Translations under genes and position numbers: made by a program
Shown: positions 1-5,579 of the stretch, one piece after another
How positions within the stretch are numbered: position 1 is the first letter of the stretch
Layout: every line of letters starts with the position of its first letter
Notes under the pieces: model-generated
What the model was told of the DNA's origin: nothing
What the model saw: only the letters and a program-made list of their open reading frames with translations
Databases searched by the model: none
Assembly (NCBI GenBank): GCA_028293265.1
Contig: JAQGPB010000219.1
Coordinates: forward strand, 1 to 8,498
DNA: 8,498 nt
Origin: Pedosphaera sp.
Lineage (GTDB): Bacteria; Verrucomicrobiota; Verrucomicrobiae; Limisphaerales; Pedosphaeraceae
Direction: 5' to 3'

Positions 1-54
1 GGCGTCCAACCAAACTTGACCTCTTACCATCCCCATGTCAGCGTCTCGCCATGA
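1..54 (+). CDS. possible 3' end of an upstream gene (partial)
   Basis: Frame 1 is open from the window edge to a TGA at 52-54, which overlaps the ATG of the next gene as ATGA. That arrangement is common for translationally coupled genes. Only 17 codons are visible (ending HPHVSVSP), so no family can be named and an open frame this short may be chance. The next gene has no visible Shine-Dalgarno sequence, which fits re-initiation after this frame but does not prove it. Confidence 0.25.
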   Translation, partial: GVQPNLTSYHPHVSVSP

Positions 55-1358
55 GCGTGCGAACAAATGTGTCGGTCGTGTGCCTCCTCTGGTTTATTTC
101 TTCGCTGGCTCTGCCGGTGCGCGCGGACTGGCCGGAACTCCGCGGGCCGTGGTCTGACGGCCATGTCTCGACCCCGGGCGATACCAAACCCATCGGCCTG
201 CCGCTGCACTGGAGCGAAACCGAAAACGTCAAGTGGAGCACGGCGATTCCGTATCGCGGCTGGTCCACGCCCGCAATAATGGACGGCCAGATCTGGTTGA
301 CGACGGCGACGGAAGACGGCCACGATTTCTTTGCCATTTGCGTGGATGCCGAAACGGGCAAGATTCGTTACAACGAAAAACTTTTTCACGCCGACAACCC
401 GGAGCCGCTGGGCAACGACATGAATTGTTATGCCACGCCCTCGCCGGTGATTGAGAAGGGCCGCGTGTATGTTCACTTCGGCAGTTATGGAACGGCCTGC
501 CTGGACACCGCGACGGACAAAGTCATTTGGAAACGCGAAGATTTGCGCTGCCGTCATTATCGCGGCCCTTCGTCGTCGCCCATCATTTTTGAGAACCTGC
601 TGATTTTGACGTTTGACGGGATTGATCTGCAATACGTCATTGCCCTCGACAAAAAGACCGGCCAGACCGTCTGGAAGACCGACCGCTCCGTGGTTTGGAA
701 CGACGAGAACGCCCGGCAGACCATCGCCGGCGATCAACGCAAGGCCCACAGCACGCCGCTCATCATCACCGTCGGCGGGAAGAAGCAGATGCTCAGCGCA
801 GGGGCCAAGGCGGCATACTCTTATGATCCCTATACGGGCAAGGAACTTTGGAAAGTCCATTACCCCGATTTCTCCGCCGCTCCACGACCGGTTTACGCCG
901 ATGGCCTCGCCTACTTTGTCACCGGCATGACGAAAACCGAAATGCTCGCCGTGAAGCCCGACGGCCAAGACGACGTCACTGATACCAACGTGGTGTGGAG
1001 GCTCAAGGGCCATGTCGGCAAGTACGCCTCGCCGCTGCTGGTGGACGGACTTATCTACACCGTGTCCGACGAAAGCTTCATCACCTGCCTTGAAGCGGCC
1101 ACGGGCCAGACCGTCTGGACCGAACGCATCGGCGGCAAGTTCTCCGCTTCGCCGATTTACGCGGATGGGCGGCTCTACGTCTTCGACCGCGACGGCACAT
1201 CCAAGGTGCTCAAGCCCGGACGCACTTTCGAGGCTATGGCGACCAACAGCCTGCCCGACGGGCTCATGGCCTCGCCCGCCGTTTCCGGCAAGGCCCTCTA
1301 TCTGCGGACCAAGACGCGGCTCTACCGGATTGAGTCCGATGGGCCGGAGAGCAAGTGA
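51..1358 (+). CDS. secreted PQQ-like beta-propeller repeat protein
   Basis: This 435-aa protein carries a Sec signal peptide (residues 1-25, hydrophobic core VVCLLWFISSLAL, likely cleavage VRA|DW), so it probably acts outside the cytoplasm. The mature part starts with the WPELRGP motif common to planctomycetal and verrucomicrobial members of this family. It has at least five blades with the PQQ-like signature (acidic residue, TGK/TGQ, then W): near residues 96-106 (VDAETGK), 150-164 (LDTATDKVIWK), 197-210 (LDKKTGQTVWK), 256-270 (YDPYTGKELWK) and 345-360 (LEAATGQTVW). This is the BamB/quinoprotein-dehydrogenase propeller fold. I see no separate catalytic domain or cytochrome c motif (CxxCH), so a binding or scaffold role is more likely than a dehydrogenase role; the ligand is unknown. 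The ATG at 51 is the first in-frame start and gives a complete signal peptide. A long antisense reading frame across the gene is a composition shadow. Confidence 0.9.
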   Translation: MSVRTNVSVVCLLWFISSLALPVRADWPELRGPWSDGHVSTPGDTKPIGLPLHWSETENVKWSTAIPYRGWSTPAIMDGQIWLTTATEDGHDFFAICVDAETGKIRYNEKLFHADNPEPLGNDMNCYATPSPVIEKGRVYVHFGSYGTACLDTATDKVIWKREDLRCRHYRGPSSSPIIFENLLILTFDGIDLQYVIALDKKTGQTVWKTDRSVVWNDENARQTIAGDQRKAHSTPLIITVGGKKQMLSAGAKAAYSYDPYTGKELWKVHYPDFSAAPRPVYADGLAYFVTGMTKTEMLAVKPDGQDDVTDTNVVWRLKGHVGKYASPLLVDGLIYTVSDESFITCLEAATGQTVWTERIGGKFSASPIYADGRLYVFDRDGTSKVLKPGRTFEAMATNSLPDGLMASPAVSGKALYLRTKTRLYRIESDGPESK

Positions 1359-1367
1359 GAATAGGAA

Positions 1368-1433
1368 CTGTACCGTCCGAGGGGTGGCCAAAGAGGCTGA
1401 ATTAAGCTGAATTAGCGAGATTTAGCGGTACAG
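1368..1433. repeat. 8-bp inverted repeat CTGTACCG/CGGTACAG, possible weak terminator
   Basis: CTGTACCG (1368-1375) is perfectly complementary to CGGTACAG (1426-1433). The loop is 50 nt, and a T5 run follows at 1439-1443. It starts 10 nt after the stop codon of the beta-propeller gene, so it could help end that transcript, but the long loop makes it a poor intrinsic terminator. It could equally be part of a repeat element. Confidence 0.35.
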
Positions 1434-1546
1434 CGGTCTTTTTGGAAGGCGGACCGGGGATGGCCGGTCAGCCAGCAAATTTTGTCCCAATAGGCGGGCG
1501 AATGCGGCCGTAGGCGGACTTACGCGACCGATTGCCTTTAATTGGC

Positions 1547-1599
1547 TTCAAAACGGATGATGCATGGGATTTTTGCACCCACCCGCCGCCCGTTTTCAA
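1547..1599. repeat. imperfect 10-bp inverted repeat
   Basis: TTCAAAACGG (1547-1556) pairs with CCGTTTTCAA (1590-1599) with one mismatch, around a 33-nt centre that contains TGGG/CCCA (1565-1568 with 1578-1581). It lies downstream of the XRE gene in that gene's direction. It may be a REP/MITE-like unit; other copies in the genome would be needed to support that. Confidence 0.35.
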
Positions 1600-1674
1600 A
1601 GAACGGCCTCCACTACGCTGGACATGATAGCATAGATTTTTTCTGATGCAATTTTTTTCGGCGATCACGTCCGC

Positions 1675-1896
1675 TCAAAGTTCGCCAATTATGTCACGTA
1701 ATTTAATGCCAAGCGCTTTGGTGATTCTCAGGAGGGAGTCAATGGTGATCGCTCTTTCCGCACGTTCAACCTGACTGATGTAAACCGGGTGCAAATCAGC
1801 TTTTTCAGCCAGCTTTTCCTGGCTCAAACGAGCTCTCTTACGGTATGTGCGGATATTGTCACCGAGCAATTTGCGATGTTTCGGAATGTCAGGCAC
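1675..1896 (-). CDS. small XRE-family HTH transcriptional regulator
   Basis: This 73-aa protein is almost entirely one HTH_3 (Cro/CI-type) domain, residues about 10-68. The five-helix pattern is clear: LGDNIRTYRKRARLS, then QEKLAEKADL, the recognition-helix region HPVYISQVERAERA, and ITIDSLLRITKALGI. The length matches stand-alone XRE regulators of phage, restriction-modification control and accessory loci, which bind operator DNA as dimers. The start is GTG at 1896; an in-frame stop lies only three codons upstream and no ATG is available, so GTG is the only reasonable choice. It is transcribed away from the caspase-like operon with a 199-bp shared upstream region. That placement suggests, but does not prove, that it represses itself and possibly that operon. 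No partner toxin gene is next to it. Confidence 0.85.
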   Translation of the reverse strand: MPDIPKHRKLLGDNIRTYRKRARLSQEKLAEKADLHPVYISQVERAERAITIDSLLRITKALGIKLRDIIGEL

Positions 1897-2095
1897 AGTA
1901 CACTACCAAAACAGTGGGCGTGCGGCATACGCCATAAGCTACCAGCTTTAATTTTGCTCTTGCGCTTTTGGAGCATCTTGTTTAAGACATCGGTACTTCG
2001 CTTGTAACAGGGAGTGGGTCCAAAACGAAACGTTGACTTAACTCAGAGGCAATCGAAACCCCTGGTGAAAGTCGAAAATACATTGGAAGGAAAAA
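1897..2095. promoter_or_regulatory. divergent intergenic region between the XRE regulator and the secreted-protein operon
   Basis: This 199-bp region must hold the start signals for both divergent units. Visible elements are two small hairpins close to the XRE start, GGCGTG/TACGCC (1917-1922 with 1928-1933, one G-T pair) and AAGCT/AGCTT (1936-1940 with 1944-1948). There is also a strong Shine-Dalgarno GGAAGGA (2085-2091) just before the ATG at 2096. A TTGACT (2033-2038) has no matching -10 box at normal spacing. The hairpins could be operator half-sites, but no clean dyad typical of XRE operators stands out. Confidence 0.4.
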
Positions 2096-4129
2096 ATGCA
2101 AACTAGCAATCGGAGAACAAGGAAGCTCATGTGGCAGGGGCTCGGTATTGCAATACTGATGGCAGGCTTGATGGGGCAACCGGCATTCGCCCAAATTGAC
2201 CCGCCACCGGGAGGGCCCGGTGACGGCTGCACCAACTGCCCACCACCAGTTTTCAATACGAATCGGAACGCTATTAAATTCAAATACCAGGTCTTTTCCG
2301 CAATTGACACGAACGCCGTGGCTTCCGCTGACACGAACTTGTATAACGCGCTGCTTGCCTTTCAAACCGACACCAACGCATTGCCGGTGCTGCAAATTGC
2401 GCCGTATGGAACCAACGCCATCCTTGTCAAAGCGAGTCACTTCGATTATTCGGGCGAAACATTAAGAGACTTCGCGCTCTTGGTATGCGACCGAGCCGAG
2501 ACTCCCACATGGAAAAGCATTGATTTGTCCGGCTCATCCGACAGTCAGGACGGCTGGTTGGTGCAGGGCATTGTGGCGAACTGGCAGGTAACGGACCCGA
2601 TGTACATGCTCGTGACCAACACCGCGCATGACTGCAATTCGTTTTACCACGCCATTCCCTACGGCGGGGCGGTGGTTACACTGGCCGGGGCGCAACCGGA
2701 TGACACAGTAAGCAACACCCTCACGCTCCAAGCGTCCATATTGGACCTGACCGGGGCCACCAATCAGCAAATTAAATTGGACGTGAACGGGGTGCCGGCA
2801 CGTTACACCCTGAGCTCAAGCAACACACTGGCGGTTGATACCCGCTATAATCCAAATGGCTTCAATCAGGTGAACGCCACAGTGGTGTGTGACTATGCGC
2901 GGGTTTATGACACCAATAACCTGCCCGACAACGCGAAGTTAAGTTTTTCCGCGACAGCCGCCCTGCCGCTGGATTTTGAAAACCGTGTCTATCTGGCATT
3001 CGCCAGTGACATGTGTGATTCCGAAATCGGCACGAACTACATTGTGTTTTCGGTGGACCAGCCGCAAAATTACACGGCCACCATCACCGACCCTTCAACC
3101 GGTCAAGTTGTGGCCAATTATGCGGGATTCGCGGCCGCGGGCAATGTGCCGATAGCTTGGAACCTGACCCAGGCAGACGGAGTGACGCCTTACTCCAACG
3201 ACACTTACACAGTGAGTTTCACAGCGCAATTCGCAGCCAGCGCCATTAACCCAACCAACAAAATCGGACGGGTGGGCATCCGGCCTCCCGGTGGTTGCCT
3301 GCTTTCGTATCAGTGGGAAGACCCGTCCGACCCGTCCGGGGTGGGGAGCTACTTGAACAACATCGCAGATTCAGCGATTTATCAGGACATGGTGTTCTTT
3401 TTCCAATATATATATTCCCAAATTTCGTTCACCCAGTATGGAGCCGGCGACATTGGACCCAACCGGAACCAGTGTCAATGCTTCCCCTATAACCGTTCTT
3501 TTCTCACTTGGGCAATGCTGGTCGGCAACCTGACGAACATGACCTATTCCGAACTGACAATTGCCCAGTCGCACGGTTCGACCATTGATGTGGGTGGCGG
3601 GCCGTATCTGACCAACACCTTTGAGCCGCAAGATTTGGCAGGATGGGTGAACGGTACCGGGCAGGTGTCAACGCATCCTGACTGGCGGTTGCGTCGGGCC
3701 GCGCTTTGGAGTTGTTACAGCGGCAGTCTTGCAGCCAGGAACAAAACAGGCTTTTATCTGGACTTTCCCAATGCGTGCGGCATTTTCGACAAGGCTATAC
3801 AGGACAATGGCTACATGTATAAAAACTGCGGTCTGTTTTTTCTGGGGCTGTTGCCACAAGGCCACTATGGATCGGCGATGGGTGTGGACGAGGTCACTTG
3901 TCAGGTGGCCGAGGAATTGGACATGCGCTGGGTAACTGGACCAAACGCTTATTCGGGCGGGTGCGAACCGACCTACTCGTACCGATGGGCGGTTCAAAAA
4001 ACGATCAACCGCTATCCCGAAATGTTGTCGGCGCTTCCGTCCATTGCGGGTTATGCCCAGTGTGTTTACACCAGCAATCTGGACGATGAATTGAAGTACT
4101 TGGACACTTTTGATGTAAACCAACCGTGA
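2096..4129 (+). CDS. secreted Ig-like protein with a caspase-like (clan CD) C-terminal region
   Basis: This 677-aa protein starts with a Sec signal peptide (residues 1-32, cleavage AFA|QID) and a strong Shine-Dalgarno at 2085-2091. A Pro-rich linker and a Thr/Asn-rich region follow, then a probable Ig-like module (about 190-300) and a FlgD-type Ig module (about 316-380, with the typical TITDPSTGQVV and IAWN). From about residue 399 the pattern fits the caspase-hemoglobinase fold: a strand (GCLLSYQW, 399-407), a helix (426-443), a second helix (466-481), a strand ending in His493-Gly494 (LTIAQSHG), then a strand ending in Cys540 (RRAALWSCYSGS). The 47-residue His-Cys spacing and the HG and SCYSG contexts match clan CD cysteine peptidases. 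Substrate and activity are unknown, and the family call is inference from motif and strand order. Several extra cysteines (C-T-N-C, C-Q-C) suggest disulfides outside the cytoplasm. It is first of three co-directional genes, 7 bp before the next. Confidence 0.6.
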   Translation: MQTSNRRTRKLMWQGLGIAILMAGLMGQPAFAQIDPPPGGPGDGCTNCPPPVFNTNRNAIKFKYQVFSAIDTNAVASADTNLYNALLAFQTDTNALPVLQIAPYGTNAILVKASHFDYSGETLRDFALLVCDRAETPTWKSIDLSGSSDSQDGWLVQGIVANWQVTDPMYMLVTNTAHDCNSFYHAIPYGGAVVTLAGAQPDDTVSNTLTLQASILDLTGATNQQIKLDVNGVPARYTLSSSNTLAVDTRYNPNGFNQVNATVVCDYARVYDTNNLPDNAKLSFSATAALPLDFENRVYLAFASDMCDSEIGTNYIVFSVDQPQNYTATITDPSTGQVVANYAGFAAAGNVPIAWNLTQADGVTPYSNDTYTVSFTAQFAASAINPTNKIGRVGIRPPGGCLLSYQWEDPSDPSGVGSYLNNIADSAIYQDMVFFFQYIYSQISFTQYGAGDIGPNRNQCQCFPYNRSFLTWAMLVGNLTNMTYSELTIAQSHGSTIDVGGGPYLTNTFEPQDLAGWVNGTGQVSTHPDWRLRRAALWSCYSGSLAARNKTGFYLDFPNACGIFDKAIQDNGYMYKNCGLFFLGLLPQGHYGSAMGVDEVTCQVAEELDMRWVTGPNAYSGGCEPTYSYRWAVQKTINRYPEMLSALPSIAGYAQCVYTSNLDDELKYLDTFDVNQP

Positions 4130-4136
4130 TGCCACT

Positions 4137-4871
4137 ATGAAAAGAAATTGGAGCGTAGGCGTGCTGACAGTCGCGGTGGTGGTCGGCACCGCCCTATTTG
4201 CTTACACACACCGGCACCGTCCGCTGGCAATCCAGCCTGCGCGAGCGGACATATTGCCAGTGGTCATTGCCAAAGGCATGCCCGCCACACCGCAACATCC
4301 TTACCACCTGGCCATGAATGGACAAGTTTTCGCGGAAGACCTGACTGCGGAACAACGCGCCGAGTTGGACCGGCGTTTTCGGGAAAAATTCCTGCCAGCC
4401 TTAAACAAGTGGGCCAGTGCCTACAAGGGGCGCATTCCCTTCGAGTTGAACGACGTGAAGCCGGATGAGTTCCACAACCGGGATTACAACATGTACACTT
4501 ACATGGTTGGCAGCACCACCTTGGAGTTCAAGGACGCGGGCGAATCCGCCAATGTGGCCTATATGATGACTCTTGGCGGGGCGAGAGACATGAATTCCAT
4601 TCCGACTGATGGACGACCGCCAGACTTGTCCGTGCCAGTGAGTCGCGAGGAAGTCCTAAGCATGGTGAAGGCGGACAGGGGTGTCAGCTACAAACCTGAT
4701 CAAGTGCAAATCAAGCCGACTGGTGCTGCGTGCTCGTTGCGAGGCGGGGCATTTGTGGCAGTCAACCAACAAATAGTAAACGGCGGCGAACTGATGACGG
4801 GAAAAAGTTTTTCGCTGGTGTTCGGGTCGGATGGCAAGCTCGTCAACTATGAGGGGCCGATATTCCCGTGA
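4137..4871 (+). CDS. single-pass membrane-anchored protein of unknown function
   Basis: This 244-aa protein is not a family I recognise. It has a positively charged N-terminus (MKRN) and one hydrophobic segment at residues 5-23 (WSVGVLTVAVVVGTALFAY), with no lipobox and no clear signal-peptidase site, so it is probably a signal anchor with the rest outside the cytoplasm. A charged, helical stretch follows (about 65-90, LTAEQRAELDRRFREKF). The C-terminal 75 residues, from about 168, run SREEVLSMVKADRGV, then strands ending FSLVFGSDGKLVNYEGP. That helix-then-strands order recalls PepSY-like modules, but the match is weak. It starts 7 bp after the caspase-like gene, so the two are almost surely co-transcribed. 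The start ATG is the first one giving a full membrane segment, and its ribosome binding site is weak, consistent with translational coupling. Confidence 0.7.
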   Translation: MKRNWSVGVLTVAVVVGTALFAYTHRHRPLAIQPARADILPVVIAKGMPATPQHPYHLAMNGQVFAEDLTAEQRAELDRRFREKFLPALNKWASAYKGRIPFELNDVKPDEFHNRDYNMYTYMVGSTTLEFKDAGESANVAYMMTLGGARDMNSIPTDGRPPDLSVPVSREEVLSMVKADRGVSYKPDQVQIKPTGAACSLRGGAFVAVNQQIVNGGELMTGKSFSLVFGSDGKLVNYEGPIFP

Positions 4872-4899
4872 GATTCCACTATGTTTGAGTGGTGCTGAT

Positions 4900-5049
4900 A
4901 TGAAGGTCATGCCGTTAAGAATGGCGCGGGTCGCATTGATCACATTGCTCGTGCTTGGTTCCTTCATCGTGATGTGGTTTCATCGGTGGCGGGAAGATTA
5001 TGACAACCCGCCTTCTCCGACATTCATCATACCCAATCAGCATTATTAG
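4900..5049 (+). CDS. small membrane peptide (49 aa)
   Basis: The peptide has a basic N-terminus (MKVMPLRMAR), one membrane helix at about residues 9-27 (VALITLLVLGSFIVMWF) and a short polar tail rich in Pro and Tyr. An earlier in-frame start at 4831 would overlap the preceding gene and add a non-hydrophobic extension, so the ATG at 4900 is preferred. It lies 28 bp after the stop of the 244-aa membrane protein and just before the 5051-5098 hairpin, which makes it the last gene of the operon. Function is unknown. The membrane helix and operon position support a real gene, but at this size a chance ORF cannot be excluded. Confidence 0.5.
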   Translation: MKVMPLRMARVALITLLVLGSFIVMWFHRWREDYDNPPSPTFIIPNQHY

Positions 5050-5050
5050 C

Positions 5051-5098
5051 CGCGAAATGACGGCATTCATCCAATGAAATTGCACCCGTCATTTCGTG
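5051..5098. terminator. 13-bp stem hairpin closing the operon
   Basis: CGCGAAATGACGG (5051-5063) pairs with CCGTCATTTCGTG (5086-5098): 12 Watson-Crick pairs and one G-U. The 22-nt loop can form a smaller stem of its own, TTCAT/ATGAA (5066-5070 with 5074-5078). It begins one base after the stop of the small membrane peptide. There is no T-run after the stem, so it is either a bidirectional or stabilising 3' hairpin rather than a classical intrinsic terminator, or the end of a repeat element. Confidence 0.55.
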
Positions 5099-5112
5099 CC
5101 GCCCTCAAATGA

Positions 5113-5283
5113 AACACGGCCGTCGGGGTAAACTATCAGATTCTCCAAAGTTCTGACCTGAGCACTGGGTCATTGCAACCCGCCACGGATGTAATCAATG
5201 CGACCAAGACCAATGCGTCCTTCGTGCTGCCGGTTTCGAAGTCGGCCAATGCGTTCTTCAAGATCGTTGGAAGCAGGCCATGA
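5113..5283 (+). pseudogene. C-terminal remnant of a secreted protein
   Basis: An open frame of 56 codons runs from just after a stop (TGA 5110-5112) to a TGA at 5281-5283 and has no usable start. It reads NYQILQSSDLSTGSLQP and ends SKSANAFFKIVGSRP. The pattern 'YQxxSSxDL ... FFKIVGS' is the usual tail of verrucomicrobial secreted proteins, where it closes a C-terminal beta module. The codons look normal for a coding region. The simplest reading is that an earlier gene lost its 5' part by deletion or by replacement with the DNA now on its left. Confidence 0.6.
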
Positions 5284-5357
5284 GAACGTTGCTCATATTG
5301 TTGCTATCCGGCTTGACGCTCGGTTTTCGGACGCATAAAGGCGTCGGTTCCCAATAA
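5280..5357 (+). pseudogene. signal-peptide-like stub of a truncated gene
   Basis: The ATG at 5280 overlaps the stop of the preceding remnant as ATGA and opens a 25-codon frame, MRTLLILLLSGLTLGFRTHK, ending at TAA 5355-5357. The first 16 residues are a plausible signal-peptide start (one Arg, then a Leu-rich core), after which the frame stops without a protein. It looks like the 5' end of a once-coupled downstream gene whose body is gone. A free-standing tiny secreted peptide is possible but less likely. Confidence 0.4.
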
Positions 5358-5383
5358 TTACAGGTGATGCGTCGAGCTCGGGT

Positions 5384-5560
5384 TTACGAATGCACGTAGT
5401 AAATCACCTTGGATTTCTTGGTGAGGTTGACGCTGGCCTGTGGAATCAGGGGCTTGATGGAGCGGATCTTATTGGGGTTTTTCCAATAAGACTTCCCTTT
5501 CCCACTTCTGCGTCGTGGCAGAAATGGTTTCCGGTTGCGGCTGGAGCGTCTCGGAGTCAT
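5384..5560 (-). CDS. small basic protein or gene remnant, unknown
   Basis: This 58-aa minus-strand frame is very basic (MTPRRSSRNRK start, SVNLTKKSKVIYYVHS end). Codon use in the last 40 codons looks coding (AAG ATC CGC TCC ATC AAG CCC CTG). I do not recognise a family, and it is not an obvious ribosomal protein. A longer frame continues upstream to 5797 but runs antisense through the M28 peptidase and is not credible there. No Shine-Dalgarno precedes the ATG at 5560. It also begins only 19 bp from the likely M28 start on the other strand, so the start may be wrong or the frame may be a fragment. A 9-bp hairpin (5467-5475 with 5483-5491) lies inside it. Confidence 0.4.
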   Translation of the reverse strand: MTPRRSSRNRKPFLPRRRSGKGKSYWKNPNKIRSIKPLIPQASVNLTKKSKVIYYVHS

Positions 5561-5566
5561 GATTGT

Positions 5567-5571
5567 AGGAG
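5567..5571 (+). promoter_or_regulatory. Shine-Dalgarno AGGAG that decides the M28 peptidase start
   Basis: AGGAG lies 8 nt before a GTG at 5580, which is ideal spacing. The in-frame alternatives, TTG at 5535 and ATG at 5559, have no such site. The GTG start also removes an extension that would overlap the minus-strand ORF. Confidence 0.55.
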
Positions 5572-5579
5572 CGCTGATT

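Larger units (their letters stand above)
1359..1674. other. gene-free stretch rich in small repeats
   Basis: No convincing gene was found. The stretch holds a 9-bp direct repeat GCTGAATTA (1396-1404 and 1406-1414), two longer inverted repeats listed separately, and a short hairpin GACCGG/CCGGTC (1452-1457 with 1464-1469). It is GC-rich on the left and AT-rich near 1630-1660. A 66-codon minus-strand frame (1468-1668) has Arg/Lys/Gly-rich content and no recognisable family, and is probably spurious. The repeat density suggests a degenerate mobile or REP-like element, but this is inference. Confidence 0.4.

Noticed and set aside
24..1391. 455-codon open frame on the minus strand
   Set aside because: It lies fully antisense to the PQQ-like beta-propeller gene, which has a signal peptide and repeated family motifs. 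The antisense product shows no domain and is a by-product of GC-rich codon use.
1468..1668. 66-codon minus-strand frame in the spacer
   Set aside because: It has low-complexity Arg/Lys/Gly content and no family, and it spans the inverted repeats of the spacer. It is more likely a repeat translated by chance.
2033..2038. TTGACT as a -35 box for the caspase-like operon
   Set aside because: No AT-rich -10 hexamer occurs 16-18 bp downstream (aaaccc/aacccc there).
2111..2130. Twin-arginine (Tat) motif NRRTRK in the secreted protein
   Set aside because: The residues after the two Arg lack the consensus hydrophobic pair, and the rest is a normal Sec signal peptide.
5467..5491. 9-bp hairpin TCTTATTGG/CCAATAAGA as a terminator
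   Set aside because: The T-run is in the loop and not after the stem on either strand, and the stem lies inside a possible coding frame.
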